This document shows, piece after piece, positions 36,971 through 50,889 of a stretch of 64,000 bases of DNA. The notes beneath the pieces are model-generated. The model was not told the DNA's origin, did no database searches, and saw only the letters and a list, made by a program, of their open reading frames with translations. Every line of letters starts with the position of its first letter. Positions within the stretch are counted from its first letter, which is position 1. This stretch comes from Glossina fuscipes (Eukaryota > Arthropoda > Insecta > Diptera > Glossinidae), in NCBI RefSeq assembly GCF_014805625.2, contig NW_023998459.1, forward strand, positions 559,161 through 623,160, given 5' to 3'. The position numbers and the translations under genes are program-made.

Positions 36971-37347
36971 AAAGTGCTGGCTTGAGTCATCCTTTGTGGG
37001 TACACGACCATTGGATTCACCGCAAACACCGATTATTGAAAATACAACATTTACTACCGCCGTAGCGGCAGCAGCTGCTGCCAGTTTACTCACTACCGCC
37101 AATATTGCAACGGCAACAGCAACAAATAATAACAATAACAATTTTCATACAGCGAATCATAATCAATACAGTTTGAATATCAGACAGGATTTGCCTATAA
37201 ATTTGCTTGGCAATGAAGCGGTTTTAACCCGTATGAACAACGGTGGTGCACTCAATAACGGTACTACTACGTATAGTAGCGTAAGTAGTGCGAGTGGTGC
37301 CAATCTTATACCCAATATAGGCACCGGATATACCAGCCTACCCGCTG
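36971..37347 (+). CDS. AJM1-like gene, visible exon 3
   Basis: Acceptor ACTATTATGCAG ends at 36970 and donor CTG/GTGAGT follows 37347. The exon encodes about 126 residues. It begins with a compact, probably conserved segment KCWLESSFVGTRPLDSPQTP, then an Ala run (AVAAAAAAS), an Asn run (NNNNNNF), and Ser/Thr/Gly-rich disorder ending YTSLPA. The upstream part of the open frame (from 36918) is intronic and Phe-rich. The phases at both ends match those of the neighbouring exons. Confidence 0.85.
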
Positions 37348-40300
37348 GTGAGTCGAAACGAAAAAAAATTTATTTAATTTAATTTAAGGAAACAACAGCA
37401 ACAAATTTTATAGAAAGCTAAAGTACTGTTTTTTTTTTTTATTACTAACTGTAGATTTTTATTTATTTATTTAAAGAAAAGTGTGCTTTTTATCTTAACA
37501 CAAGATATCTAAACTTAAAAACGAGTTTATTATAAGTATTTAGACGAAAACACAAAATATTTAAGCTTAGAAAACAATTTTTATATATACATATATATAT
37601 ACGCTGCACTTGCACTCTCCACCGACCAAAAGTAGAGGGGGAAAAAATAGATAAAAACTCCACACTGAGCTAAAAGCTTTATCGTGCGATTTGTAATTTG
37701 TGCTCATTTTCTTAGTGATTAAATTATACATAATTAAATAGGTTTCTTATAATGTCCTTTTATCCGTTTAGTGTAAATTTTAATTGAGATTGGTAAAAGT
37801 GGGCACTTTGCTGGCGCGCACATAAAGTCTTAGTTTTGTTAATGCCAAATGAAACCTAGCAAAACTTTTACAGTTTTGTTTAAAGTTTTTTAAAAAAAAT
37901 TCTGAAAATTAAGATTAAATATCTAGACTAACAGCGAAGGGACGTTCATAGCAACGATCAGAAAACTCGCTTCATTTTACTACTGAGGAGAAGCTTTGAC
38001 CGTCCGCTCGGTCGCTTTTGGAATGAAAATAAAACGTTGAACTTTTACATAAAGTTATTTTTACTTCGTATCCTCAAATTAACCTTGAAAAATAAGTGTA
38101 ATCCATTGACTAAATTCGCTAAATTCTCTCTCTGCAATTGAAAAGAACACCGACCGATTTGAAGCACCATTATTATTGAGAAATGGCTGACGCGAAAAGT
38201 ATCTAAGACTTGTTTCACAAGTTGCTTTCTTGTCTTTTCATTGATTTACAAAAATAGTCTAAAAGAAACCAGGTTTCTTAGAATTGTCTACTTTTAGGCC
38301 TATGTCTAAAACCAGAATAATTCATCAACATTTATCACTCTTACAACTTTTTTTTTAAATTCTTTTAAACAAACTAAACAAAGGGCGAAGCCGAAGTGCT
38401 CCTTTTCTTTTATAACTCTTATCTTTAATTTGTCTTTTCATAACCATTACTTCTTATCTATACATATGTCAGTACTACAACGGAGAAACAAAAAAACAAA
38501 AGAAAGGTTTTTGGCCCTTTTATAATAATTGTTAGCCAATGGCATTGATATGACATTATATCATATTTGCATATATTATTAGCATTCATTTACACCGATA
38601 TATATGCAATTTGTATACGCAATAGCATTATTTATCCATTTATAGCACTTTTATTGATTGTATTTAGAGTTATCATCATTTATTGCATATATTTTATATA
38701 TTTTTTTTTAATTTATGTTAGTTCGAAAGAAAAAAAACGAACCTTTTTATTTAAATTTAAGTTATTTTAATAAAATATAAGTAAACTTTTATTTTAAAAA
38801 ATAGTTGTTGTTTTATTTCACTTCTTGTATTATTTTTTATGAATAATGAGTTGTATAATTAGACTTATTTTTGAAGTTTTGCAAGCACGATCATCCAGCC
38901 AAGAGTTTCTTTAGCACACTTTATACCTATGCTGATGTTGAAAATTCTTTGTTTCCACTACGGTCAGGCTATGAAGATACATCGTTTCATAGATTCGCTT
39001 TGCACTTATTGCTGGGATGATTAAAATCTTCACACAATTTAAAATACAATCCAGTTTCTTTGTATTGTAGGTCTGTACCTAAATTCAAATAAATCCAAAT
39101 GAAGTTTGACAAGTTTGCTTCAAAGCACAGTTTTATTTGCATTGAGATTGAATCAACTATATTCGATATTTGATGATATGTCCGGGAATATTGTAACTAT
39201 CGTCTCTTTCCTTTTTTATAGTCTCCTGACTAGTTTTATTTAATTTTTAGAGACCTGGCATTCGATTTTCGCATATTTTTGAACATTTTGTGTTAATTCT
39301 TCGCATATATTCGTACAAGTGCTTTTATAAGTGCATATATATAATAATGTAATAATCTTCCCAGTAAAAAATCAAACGCAACGTGACATTAAATTCATAT
39401 AATAATTATCTAAGCATTTCAAGCAGAAACTTGAATTTAAATAATGCCATTTTTTGGCCACTTGTTGCAAGAGTTGAGCAAAATGCACTGTTGCAACTCG
39501 AACGGGGAGTTCTGCTACATTCAGCGTACTTACCAGACTCATCAGATCGTAGCAGGATGGCTTGGCTGGCAATATTCCACAGTAAATGTCTTTTCTAATG
39601 GAAAAGTGATCAAAACTATTGCAAACATTTAATATCAAAATGGTTGTAAAATTTTGTTATTCAAGTTGTTATATTAGCACAAATATTGGCCTGCAGGCAA
39701 GTGGCGTCACGAGGAGGAGGTCGATGCTATAAACTGGTTACGGAAATGCTTCTTAACGATACATCTAAGCAGGCTGTTCTAATTAAGTTATGCCATATAT
39801 TTTGCACGGTTGTTGTAACTTATTCTAGAAGCTGCCGCCGTGTCACATATAATAACGCAAAAGATGTCATCAATGATCAGATGTAGACATTTTCTAACCA
39901 TGATAGCAAGATTAAGGGGTGTAATATAAGTAGTGTCGTTAGCGTAACAATCGAAAGGCTATGGCCGTAGCAGGTCATGCGCTTTTGATACAAAACCAAA
40001 ATGATAAGATGGTTGACGTCACAAATATGTGTACAATTGCCAAGAACGGCTGTTAGTACATTAACGATGCATATATACAAATAAGATGAGTAATGTCACC
40101 GGCTCCAGTAAGAAGGATTTCGAAGTCGAACAGAATAAGCTTAGCACAATGTTAAGACAAAGCTGGCATTGTCTAAAACACCGAATATAACAATTACGCC
40201 ATAAAAGTATAATATTAGTCCACCCAGACCTCAGCGGTTGTCATTGCAAACATGTACGAATTGCGATTAGAACTGTGTGACCATCCCTCTGGCTAATCAA

Positions 40301-43300
40301 ACCTAAGCAATAGCATTATTTTTTTTATTCACTAAACTATAAGTTCGTTCCACGAATTGAGATTTTTGTCAAATCAGGAGCCTTGTTGCTAATTCTTGTG
40401 TAATAAAATCAAGTTCCAGCGTTACTGAAGAAGTCTTACACGGGGGCCATGCAAGCAGAAAAAAAAATTTAAAAAAAATGTCTCGTTTTCTTTTTTTTTA
40501 AGCCGAAAACTCTTTTTTGAAACTCTATATTTTAATCTGTGTCTTTTATGTCTTCACTGATGCTACTTGTTTACGTATGTCCATAAGTTTTTTCTAGGCA
40601 ACTGAAAGTCTTCAGCATATCTCCAGAGTTATTACATTCCGACCGTAAAGGGTAACATCAATGTCAGATCAATATTGTTGTTTTGAAGACCAAGACCTGC
40701 TTAGGAAGCTGACCGCTTAGTGTTCCTCCTCCTCGTTAGAATTCTGAAAGTGGACAAGACTGGACGGAAGACTGAGAATATGTCTACAATTTCTTGATTC
40801 ATTTTCGGATTAAGATTCTGTCGGAACATCTAGCAAGTGACATGACAGTTAAAAGGAACATCTTTGCATTGAAATTATACCGCATGCGATAAGGATTAGG
40901 CTTCCGTATAAAATATTAAGTACGCTTGAATCACTTTTTTTATTAGGCGTTGTCGCTATGGCTGACCGTACAATTATAAAATGAATGGGATTCAAAAAAT
41001 AATGTAGTAAGCTATTCTGAACTAGTTCTTATCATGGTATTAAAGATAATATCTTGTTGCTAAAAACTTACTTCTTGGAGTGAATAGGGTTTGAAGCACA
41101 GTTTCCAGCGTCCACACGTCTACATTCATTCCGTATGCTAGCATACGAACGCTTGTTAAGAAATATTCAAAATGAAAAATTTGTTCATGTAAAACTTCGC
41201 AAAATATGGCGTTATATAGCGCATGGCCGTAAAAATCCTCTGATCTAATCAATTTTCAATACACTTTTAATCATTGAAAATACCAAATATCAGGAAAATA
41301 TATCGAAAGTTGCGAGATTGCGATTGAACGCAAAAATATATTGACGTATTTTAGATGGACACACGAACTGTTTTTATTGGCATTATGAGGGCACTTCCAT
41401 TAATATATAATAATTATTTAACTACATGATTTCTGATGAGAAAGGGCTAAAACTCGAAGCGATAACCGCCGCCCCACTATGTAGGACTATCCACAATGAT
41501 TCAAAGATCGCAATACTGCTTGAGTACTATGGGCTAATCCTTCCGTAGTTTTGAGGTAATTACACACCAAGTTCCTTAAAGCATCGTTTTCAGGAATCGG
41601 GAAAGAGATATTCTACAAGCAATAGAACTGCGGACGCAATGGCATTTTCCTTGGTTTACAGGATCTCCCTTTTTCCCAACAATTGTAGTTGACTAGTGAT
41701 TTCACGTGATGAGAGTCATAAATCTGTTCTTTCATTCGTATTGTCGATACTTCTTGAAATGCCAAATGGTTTTCCCTACTTGGAATTCAATGCTCAATCA
41801 AAAATATCGACTCAGCAATGCGATGCTTTCAACTAATATTCCAATGCCCAATTTCATATGAATCTGCGTATATCTGTGCACCTCTCTAGTAGCATGACTC
41901 ATAGAATCGAAGTCTTCCATTATCTTAATGCGCCTCTATGGGGTGTTTGCTTTCGCCAGACAAGTTGAAATATGTCTGATATCTTATGAAAGGGTGCATC
42001 TATCTCAAGGCTTTCTGGATGCTACATGAATCGCTTAATATGCCATTATTAAAAGTAGTTTAAGATGTAAGAACAAATATTGGTCAGAATTTACCGAAGC
42101 CAATTCGCTAATTCTTACATTACGTACTTTTAAAACTAAATTAAAGACAACATTTATAGTGGTAAGCAAATTTGGATAGAACAAGTAAAGTTTAGCGAAA
42201 ATTTTTCAGTAATAGTCTCCAGCTTTAACTTTAATTACAATATTTGAAAAATAATTTATTTGAAAGATATCTTTCTATTTTTTATAAGTTTTGAAAGTAT
42301 AAGCAATATTTCTTTTACATATTTTGAATTCTTTAAAAGCACTTTTACCAGTCATAACTCTGGCTGATGCAAAAACCACTAAATCAACGATACAAATTTA
42401 TCTCCGCTTTAAACCCAATACATGTTGTTATATCTACCACCGAATCCAACATTTTAATTTTGTCGTTTTCGTACACGCTCATAATTTACAATCGATACAA
42501 GGTGAGTGCTGGAGCCGTGACGGCCCTTTTCAAGGCAGATTTGAAAATAGTATTAGTCATCATGATATGGTAATTCAGAATATAATCACAAAACTGGAGT
42601 TCTTCATAGAGTTGTTCAGTAAATCTATCAAAATTCCGACGAAATCGAGTCCTGTTCTGGTTCCACCACAGCGATAAAGCTTGGAGAGATATTCTTGACG
42701 TATCGTCCAAATTAGTGTTGTAGATACTTCTTCCATCCTCCTTTTGATCCTTACCCCCTAAATGAGCTGATGTAATAAAAGGTCTGTTACGGTCCGCTGC
42801 AATGCAACCCATCATTTCAAACTAATGTAGTTAAGTCACCCTTTATTTCTTATATAAACGAAATATCCAATAAAAGTTCTGGCAAGTATATTTCGCAATC
42901 ATTTCCTTTCTCTAGCCGTGTCTGTCTCTCTTACTGATCGTCTTCGAAAATCGAAGCAATGGACGCTTAAATATCTTCATAACAGGACAAAATCAAAAGC
43001 CGAAAAAATCAGATTTGATCTGCAGCAAATTTCCAAAGGTAGATGCAAATATTTCCAGTATCGATATAGTAGCTCACTCTAAAGTTAGCAGAGATTAACC
43101 CATTATCAGTTCTGTAAAGAACGGAAAGTGATAAAGTGGTGGATATACAAAGTTCGGTATAAGACGAGTGTGAATTTCTTGCTTGTTTTTCTTTTTAGTA
43201 CTTTCCGCTAAAATTAATCGTTACTAATGCGTATCATTTGCTTCTAAATCTCATTGTAATGTTCATCTACTTGTAAACATACTAAAAATTCAAAACATAA

Positions 43301-43441
43301 ACTTCTTTGATTATAAACAAGCATAATTTTTCCTTTTTTTCATTTCTTATGATTTAATTTTTTTTTTTTGCTTTGTCCACTAAAAAACTCCAACCGTATT
43401 TTTTCCATTCCCTATGTATATACCCAAAAATTTTAATTTAG
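37348..43441 (+). other. 6.1-kb intron
   Basis: A+T-rich, with a mariner fragment near 39,430-39,640. The region 39,640-42,830 is less A+T-biased and may contain more eroded insertions. Open frames at 42,324-42,815 on both strands overlap each other and show no motif. Confidence 0.55.
39430..39640 (+). mobile_element. mariner transposase fragment in intron
   Basis: Frame VARVEQNALLQLERGVLLHS then AYLPDSSD, RMAWLA and FHSKC corresponds to the C-terminal catalytic region of mariner transposase. Over about 90 bases (GGCCACTTG onward to CAGCGTACT) it is close to the reverse complement of the relic at 0.35-0.95 kb, so both come from one subfamily. It has frameshifts, no ends and no central core. 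Confidence 0.65.
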
Positions 43442-43597
43442 CGCCAGAACGCTCCCTAAGCAGCGCCTCACTTGAAGATGTTTTAACCTCCCTGTTAGGA
43501 TTGTCAACCACCACCACATACACAACAACTGCAAGCGTTACGAGTGGAGTTACATTAGCTACCGATGCCACCGCTACTTATGCTAGGTCCAGCACAG
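43442..43597 (+). CDS. AJM1-like gene, visible exon 4
   Basis: Acceptor TTTTAATTTAG ends at 43441 and donor CACAG/GTATGC follows 43597. The exon encodes about 52 residues (PERSLSSASLEDVLTSLLGL then a Thr-rich run TTTTYTTTASVTS). The SLEDVLTSLLGL segment is an amphipathic helix candidate and probably the conserved part. Entry and exit are both phase 1. The Ala codon at the left and the Gly codon at the right are completed across the introns. Confidence 0.8.
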
Positions 43598-45729
43598 GTA
43601 TGCACCTGTAAGTTTTTGTTCCACAATCATAGTAGAAAAAATTAAACATATGTGAAAAAACTTATAAAAAATAAATCAAAAAAAAAACTTAAATATTGAT
43701 TAATGTCGTTTCCTATAACTCAAAACTGTCGGAACAGAGACATTATTGTAATAAAAAAAAAGTTAAAACCTTTTTAAACGATAAAACGAAACTTTCCTTC
43801 CTTCTCTAAATATCTACTGATCTATTACAGTGTGTTTATATTTCTCTTCTTCATCTCGTAAAATTTTATATATAATTAGTGCGTTCTTCTCAATATTTAT
43901 AAGTTACATACGATGCGTTTGCTTATGTTTCGTGAAAGTTTTGCTTTACATATTCATTTTAGTTAATGCTTATTAAATAAAAACTTTTTTTAAATTATAT
44001 TCTTATGATAAAAGAAAATATATAGAAAATTAAAATAAAAGACTACTTGGAAATCTTCTGAGATTTGTATATAAATAGAATGGGGAAAAGAATAGTGTTT
44101 GGAAATGAAAGTAGGATTAAAAACGTTTTTTTCTACTTTAAAATACTACAACAATAGAATAAAAATTACGAGTTATACAGAAATTTTAAATCCCTCTAAG
44201 CGTTCTTAGCCATTTGAAGTGATTTAAAAGTTTAATCGGCCAAAACAATTTAAGTACAACACAACGTCCCAACAATCAATATCTTTGATGACGTATACCC
44301 TGTGAGACTTAATTTTACGGTACGAGATGGCACGCCAAGTAAGCAATACTTCACTTGTAGTGTATTTGGCCTTGGCGAGCTCATATCACTTCTTTCAATT
44401 TATTTCTTGCCTTGAGTGCCCCTTCATGGGTAGCTTTGACGTAATACAATAGTAGTTGTCATACTCTTCTGGTGCACGTATAAGTTACAAAGCCTAAACA
44501 CGTTTTTTTTTTTTATAAAGCATAACATTTCTTAACAGTTTGGATAGCTTCGCTATTCATACGAGAATGCCGCAATGAAGCGGTGCCGATCGTTATTATA
44601 TGACTTTAGATGAATTCTATTACGATAAAAAACTCACCAATAACAACACTGTCGCGAATTCCGCACTATACAGTTTGGTATTCAACGCTTCTCTTTTATG
44701 TGAAGTTATATGTGCGTTTATTGATTACAAAGTTATTGAACCAAAAATAGGCTTTTTTTGTACCTCCGGCTATGCCGCGGGTAAAGATCAATCTTACGGA
44801 TAAGTCTCCTACTTGATCAATTCGAATCAAGAGGTCAATCGCACTTTCATCAGTTGCTTCTCTACTCTTTTATGAGCGTGAAAACAATGAAAGCTATCTT
44901 TACAGATTTGATTTTTCCGCAAGCCTTCGTTGGTAAGTGTAATCTTTTACAATTAAAATGTAGATTTCGACAAGTTGGCATTTAAAAAATTCGTTCCTTT
45001 TATAGATCACGTACAAGGGCCCGTTGTGCGAATGCGGGTGTGTGCGCAATTTAAAAAGCAATTAAACTGACAATTTTTATATGGTTTTTAAATAGAGTTT
45101 CCGTCATTTGCTTAACGCAATATATAATAGCATAATTTTATTTTTGAAGCTTCAGCTTCAAACCCGATATCTTCCCATATGCTGCAAGGTAATAATATTT
45201 TGTTCCGATTGCCACAAAATTCCCGACATTTTCTATACACGATTCATTTACCATCATACATTCTGGACAGTGCGAACCATTGGTTAATTAATCCCAAAAC
45301 AATTTACGATAAGAAAAAATCTAAGCATTGATTTGAAAAGAGAGGCAACATTTATCGAAACTTTCATTATATTTTGCTATTTTTGGTTAAGTTTTATACT
45401 TTTTTTAAAGGCAAAGACTTTTATTAGAAGTCCATACAACTTTTCGCCGTATTACTGCAGATTCTCTCAAATGAATATGTTGTTTCTTAAAGTTTATATC
45501 AAAAATTTTGGCATGTGCTTGATATGTATTTCAATAAATTAGAACAGTTAAAGAAAACTTTGTAAATTTCCAAAATTATTTAAAAATATTAGTTTAGAGT
45601 TTGGCTTAAAGTTGTCTATAGAAGTTGTTTGGAAATTTTTATAATAATCATGACGTATTCATTAACTTTAACCTCATTTTTTTTATAATTCTCTTTATAA
45701 ACATTCTACAATATCTTCTAATGTCAAAG
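43598..45729 (+). other. 2.1-kb intron
   Basis: GTATGC donor and TCTAATGTCAAAG acceptor after a T-rich tract. No internal gene seen. The frame at 45,333-45,542 is Phe-rich and lacks any support. Confidence 0.65.
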
Positions 45730-47240
45730 GAGACGTTATAGCTAGTCAGGCGACTTTAGCTGCTAATAATCTCAAACATATGCCACAAAACATCCAACAA
45801 AAAACACAACCCAGCCATTCCGAATACGATCAGCAAAAAGAAAATATACAACAACAAAATCAATTGCAAGTTCTTTCCAAAGAAGAGCAACAGCGATTAC
45901 GTCGACGAAGCGAAGGAGATGCGCCTACACAGAAATCGAGGCAGCTACAGCAACAAAACCAAAAATTGCAGCAATATGCCGTCAATGCAAATGTCAAAAC
46001 CGCGTATGCCAGCGACTCGCTTACCACTCTCACCCACAGTAGTGCGAGTTCACAACCCGCAACAAATCACATCAACGTTGTTGCTGGCACAGGAACAGGA
46101 AGCAGCGTATGCCTGGCGCCACGACGCGTATCGCTTGGCGACTCCTCCGAGTCCAATAACAAGACCATTAGCGCAGCCTCTTGTGAACTGCAAATCAAGT
46201 GTCGCAACACCAAATGCGATCGCAGTGCCACGCCCGCCGACGCCAAAAAGTATTACAAGTCATGCCACAATTGTACCTATTTATATTGTTCGCGTGAGTG
46301 TCGCCGAGCCCACTGGGAGAAGCATCGTAAAGCCTGTTTGCATTCCAGGGCTTCAAATTTGTGCCGCCAAGTGTTAGCAACTTGTAAAGACGATCTAGAT
46401 TCGCAACGTCATCTCAGCTTAATGGCACGTAAAGGCTACCTGTCACAGGGCCGTGGCGTTGTTCGTATACTATTCCGTTCGGCTGAAGCAGCGGAAGGCT
46501 TCATCAAGCATGGATTTCAGTGCTTAGGCGAGGCGTCTTATGTTCGCTGGCCTGATTTGATGCCTGCGGAAATGGGGCTCGAACTCTACTCGGAATTGCT
46601 GCGCTTTAGCACCGAATATAAACCAGAATCAAAAATGTTAATCTATGTCGCTATATGTGTAGTTTCTGAGGCTCCTGGAATGGGTCAGGCTCCGGTACGT
46701 TGGGAACGTCAATTGGTTTCGCGTTGTGCGAAACTGAAACTATGTAAATCGGTATTGGCAGAATTGGACCAGCCCGCTCATCCAACGAGTGGTATAATAC
46801 AGCAACAACAGCAACAATTATCACAACCAATCACCATGATAACCGTGCCCGAACCTACAACTGAGGTTTTAATATTAACGTTCAATCCTCAATTACGTAC
46901 ATCCAGTACGCAACGCGAACTTGTTTTCTCGAACATTTTGAATATATTATCGCGTCGAGGTGTAGTATTGCGTCGTCATTATCCTGAAATTTTTCAACGC
47001 TTACAATCATTTGCCGAAGGTCAAACGGACAAATTTAATCCAGTTACATTGCATCCGCGCAATTCACAGACCGGCCAGAATTTTGTATGTATTATAATGC
47101 CTGTACATTCGGAAAGTGAAATTATCAAATTACCATCAGCGGCCGACGGCGGTAATCGGGTGACCACCATAGACGTAGGTTCACAAGCTGCTCTTGCCCA
47201 ACTGGACGATGATGAACTGTTAATGCGCACCACAAGTTGA
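45730..47240 (+). CDS. AJM1-like gene, last exon: MYND zinc finger and C-terminal domain
   Basis: The exon opens with GDVIASQATLAANNLKH, and the frame then passes the internal ATG at 45780 through a Gln-rich region. At 46200-46337 lies a MYND finger: C-x4-C, then C-x2-C-x4-C-x3-C-x7-H-x3-C (SCHNCTYLYC, SRECRRAHWEKHRKAC), with all eight zinc ligands present. MYND fingers bind proline-rich peptide partners rather than DNA. After it comes a folded region of about 300 residues (ARKGYLSQGRGVVRILFRSA, ASYVRWPDLMPAEMGLELYS, then alternating strands and helices) with a Gln run near 46,800, ending LDDDELLMRTTS-stop. The MYND finger joined to this domain, after a long disordered N-terminus, matches my memory of vertebrate AJM1 (C9orf172), a cell-junction protein. 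I could not align it, so the name is moderate and the MYND call is firm. Base composition is clearly coding. The protein is probably cytoplasmic or junctional: no signal or membrane segment is visible. Confidence 0.9.
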
Positions 47241-47640
47241 TTAAAATCTTCAATAAGTAACGGTGGTGACAAAATAAGAAAATCAAGTTCCAACAACGCT
47301 CTTTGCAAAAGCCGTTCGCCGTCTCCACATCTGGAATCGGCAACAGTAGTTGTAACATTGGAAAGTACTCGTATGTGAATTTGAAAAGTTAAACTGTTCA
47401 ACTTCCTTTCAATCTTACTCTTAACTATGTACCCGCATCTCTTTCTATCTCTATCTTTCTCTTTCTCTCGATAGAATTTACTTGTTGAGCTTGTTAAATA
47501 GTGCCATCTTCATGTACTTTACCGAGACTATTTATTAATCTTCGACCAGTAGTAGCTTTGTATTTTTTTAGGTTAAGCTCTCTTATATATACAAAAGAAT
47601 AAATATGGCACATAATTTCTAATAACACACATTCACGCAA
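47241..47640 (+). other. probable 3' UTR with poly(A) signal at 47598-47603
   Basis: AATAAA at 47598-47603 lies about 360 bases after the stop and is the first good poly(A) signal. More occur downstream, so longer forms are possible. A pyrimidine-rich CTTTCTATCTCTATCTTTCT run sits near 47,440-47,470. Confidence 0.5.
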
Positions 47641-50600
47641 ACCAGGTAAATGCAAAATGACGTAGAAATTCTTGGAGATGAAAAACCAAATTAGAATTCC
47701 TTCAACATAAATTATTTATTTTGTTCACATATATAAAACAAAGAAAACCTTCTAAAAGTATTGTTATATATATTTGGAAACGTAAACAAAGTAAAAATCA
47801 AATAAGGATTATACGATATAAGCTTAGCTAGACATTATTCGAGTATTAGAACTCTTTTGAGTTGCTTTTCATAATACTGAAGACTAGCTGTCTCTTTCCC
47901 TTTCCATTTTCTTTCAGTTTAAAAAACGTGCCAATAACCAATACAAGTATATTTCATCTCAAAAGAATTTTGACGTTATTTTTTTATACTATTTTCTAAA
48001 AATTAATTATTCTATTGCTTCCATAATAAAAATATTTAACAAATATCTGTAAAATGAAATGAGAAAATAAAAACTATTAAAAAATTCATTAAAATTAACG
48101 TTAAACGACACTAGAATAATTAAGCTAAGAAAGCAAAATGAAAACGCAAATTAAAATATAATTCAAAATGCTTTGCAAACCTAATTGAAATTCGAATGCA
48201 AACTTTAACTGTTTTTATTGAAAATTCATTTTCAAATGAAAATGAGTATAAACCTCCACGAGACAAACGCATTGAAGTACTTTATGAGAGTGGCGAAAAG
48301 GAGATAATGTTAATACACAGCCAAAACTTGATAATGTTAATTTAAAAGAGGTTAAATAAATTCTCTTTGCAGATTTGTGCCATGGCGAAGGTCAAATGTA
48401 ATAAATTAATACAAATTTCGCGCAATTCTTCTTCAAAATTAGTTAAAACATTCTAACCGGTTTAGGGTTTACTATAGGACTAGCTATCTACCTTATTTCA
48501 CTTCGTTATGAAATACTTAAAACTATGTCGGGTTGTTCTAAAAAGGCTTACTTACTTTTCTTTTTCACTATTCTTTTACTTACTATTCTTTTACTTCTCT
48601 AACGAATGATTTTGCAGAATGATATTAAATGAATTGGAATTGGAATAATAAAGAGTGCAATTGGCTGATTTAAGTTGGTCTTGATATATCCGCACTATTT
48701 TCATATAGTTTTGTAGCTAATGGTGTTGGATATAAACATACAATTTTATTTTATTTTATAGTTATCGTAAATTTGGTATCCATTTTGTGGAAAGTGACTT
48801 CTGATAATCTGAAGGTTGACGTTGTCGCATCCATTTAATTAATATAAAAAAAAAAAGAATTTGATTGAGATAAAAGCTTTTCCCCTGGCTCTTTTAGACG
48901 TTTCGCCGTTTAATTAATCATTTTTGATAGGTCGTAAATTAAGGTTTTTTGGCTGCTTCTTTACAAGTTTTCCTGTTTCATATCGCTCTAATACCGATTT
49001 GTGCTATGTTTTACATTACCAGCTTAAAGGGATTGTAAGTCAAAGCTATTTGTTCACATTAGGCGTGCTGGTAGGCGCATCACAAAATCTGTGGCTGTTA
49101 AGTATAAATATGTACGCCCAGTTTACACATTCTATGAGAACTTTAATACATTGAAACAGCAATTTTCGTGGCAATCATTTGACACAAGTTGACCTTTTCA
49201 TAGCCTTAGAAAAGATTCGATTTCCAAGAATTAAATTACTTGGGTGAATAAATTTCCCTAAAAGTGGGTTTCAATTATGTTTCTATAAGTCATTGTAAGA
49301 AAAAGAAAATCTCTTAATATATAATATTTAAGATTAAAATCATTTAGCTAAAAAAAAATATTTAGTTGAAGTTTTTATAAAAAAAATAACATATAAATTT
49401 TGTGTAAATGTATTTTATTGCTTTTCTTTTTTATATGGATATTATTAAAGTATTTAAATTTATTACACGAAACATAATAATGATACTGATAATGCCTTAC
49501 TTATGCATCTTTTGTTCGCTCTACGTAAATAAAATTCTTATACGATAAATTCCTACTTAGTAAAAATATACATGAACATTATGAATATGAAAAACTTTAC
49601 AACATTTAATTAAGTTAAATATAATTTAAATATATTTTATTAGTTAAATATTTCCAGCTAAATTAAGTTAAAACTTGGCGCATTTAGCTTATAACACGAT
49701 CTTAGGAGTTTTTTAGTTTAATAAGAAATTACAATTAAGATCAAAACTGAACACTAAAACCTTATGCAGCTTACATTAGTATGATTAAATAAACGAAAAT
49801 CTAATTACAATAGCATCTATACTCTTTTAATAATACCCACAATCTAGTAAAATAATAAACTGCTGCGTCTTCAGACACTATTTTTCGCCATAAAATAAAT
49901 TATATAAGAACTTCTAGTGCTCTTGAAAAACGGATTCTCAAAGCCTTAAGTACGTAAAGTCGGTGTCATCCGTGAATAGAATAATGAATCATGGTTTATA
50001 TAAAAAGAGCATTTAAAATCTTGGCTTTGATACTTGGCTTTCTTTCTTTAATGCGGTTTTTGCAAATTGCAACAACAAATGATAGGTAGACCAGATATTT
50101 GAATATTTAACAGTTTATACATTCTGAGGGAGGAAACAATAAAAAAATGTATACAACTTCTTTCCTTGATAAAACATGTAATAAATATCTGAAGAACGTT
50201 TCATCTAGCTCTACGCCGTTCAGGCGTTTGTGAATTGAATCTCTCTTCTAAATGAAGTCTTATTTCTTTGTCCTGACATACCTACAGTCTATTGTATATA
50301 CGGCCAAGCATCCATGGCTTAATTTAAAGAAATATGAATTTTTGTTTTCATCTTTCTGACATGTGCCCACCAATGCATCTACACGTAGTGCATAAACAAT
50401 AGTTGACGGAGACCCATTGTAAAATTGTCGAGCAAGACAACTGATTCTTAAATTTAAATCATTCATTCTCGTATTTGAATGTATATCGTAAAGCATAAAA
50501 ATTCATTAAAAATATAATATATATAAATAAATATAAACAAATATAAACAAAAAAGTTGCAAATATAAGAATGCATTGAATTATATACAGACGATTAAATA

Positions 50601-50889
50601 GAAAAATGAAAAAAAAAAAGTTTTGAACTTATTGTCATCATAAAAAAGTCATACCTACACAAAGATGCGTTTAATTTTGTTGCCTACAAAATATTTAACT
50701 ATATTTAATGGTGCAAAATAAATACATGATTTAAAAAAAAGTACTTATACATGTATGTGTCGTTTAATGTCAAGTGTCTACTATATACATAATTGGATTT
50801 GACTATTCTTCCTATTTCCTGTTGGCGATGTGGTAGGGGGAAGGGTTACCTTTTTAACAATATATAGCATTTTTTTCTACAGGTTTTCA
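47641..50889. other. intergenic, A+T-rich, no gene seen
   Basis: No supported coding frame on either strand. The minus-strand frame at 50,260-50,496 has a mixed composition (six Cys) but no motif, promoter or splice context. Confidence 0.5.

Larger units (their letters stand above)
26125..47240 (+). other. locus of the MYND-finger, AJM1-like gene (visible exons 1-5)
   Basis: Five coding blocks on the plus strand join by GT-AG splicing with matching phases: 26125-26723, 26781-26999, 36971-37347, 43442-43597 and 45730-47240. Split codons at the junctions are AG/A (Arg), AG/A (Arg), G/CG (Ala) and G/GA (Gly). The total is 2,862 bases, exactly 954 codons with the stop. The first block opens at a phase-0 acceptor, so at least one more 5' exon exists; I could not find it. 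Introns are 57 bp, about 10.0 kb, 6.1 kb and 2.1 kb. Confidence 0.85.

Noticed and set aside
36956..37141. Minus-strand frame rich in Ala/Val/Leu
   Set aside because: It is the reverse shadow of the Ala/Thr-rich exon 3 of the MYND gene.
42324..42815. Opposed open frames of 117 and 109 codons in the 6.1-kb intron
   Set aside because: They overlap on both strands and show no motif or splice phase that would fit between exons 3 and 4, which already join in phase.
50260..50496. Minus-strand 78-codon frame
   Set aside because: Composition is plausible for protein but there is no recognisable motif, start context or neighbouring exon.
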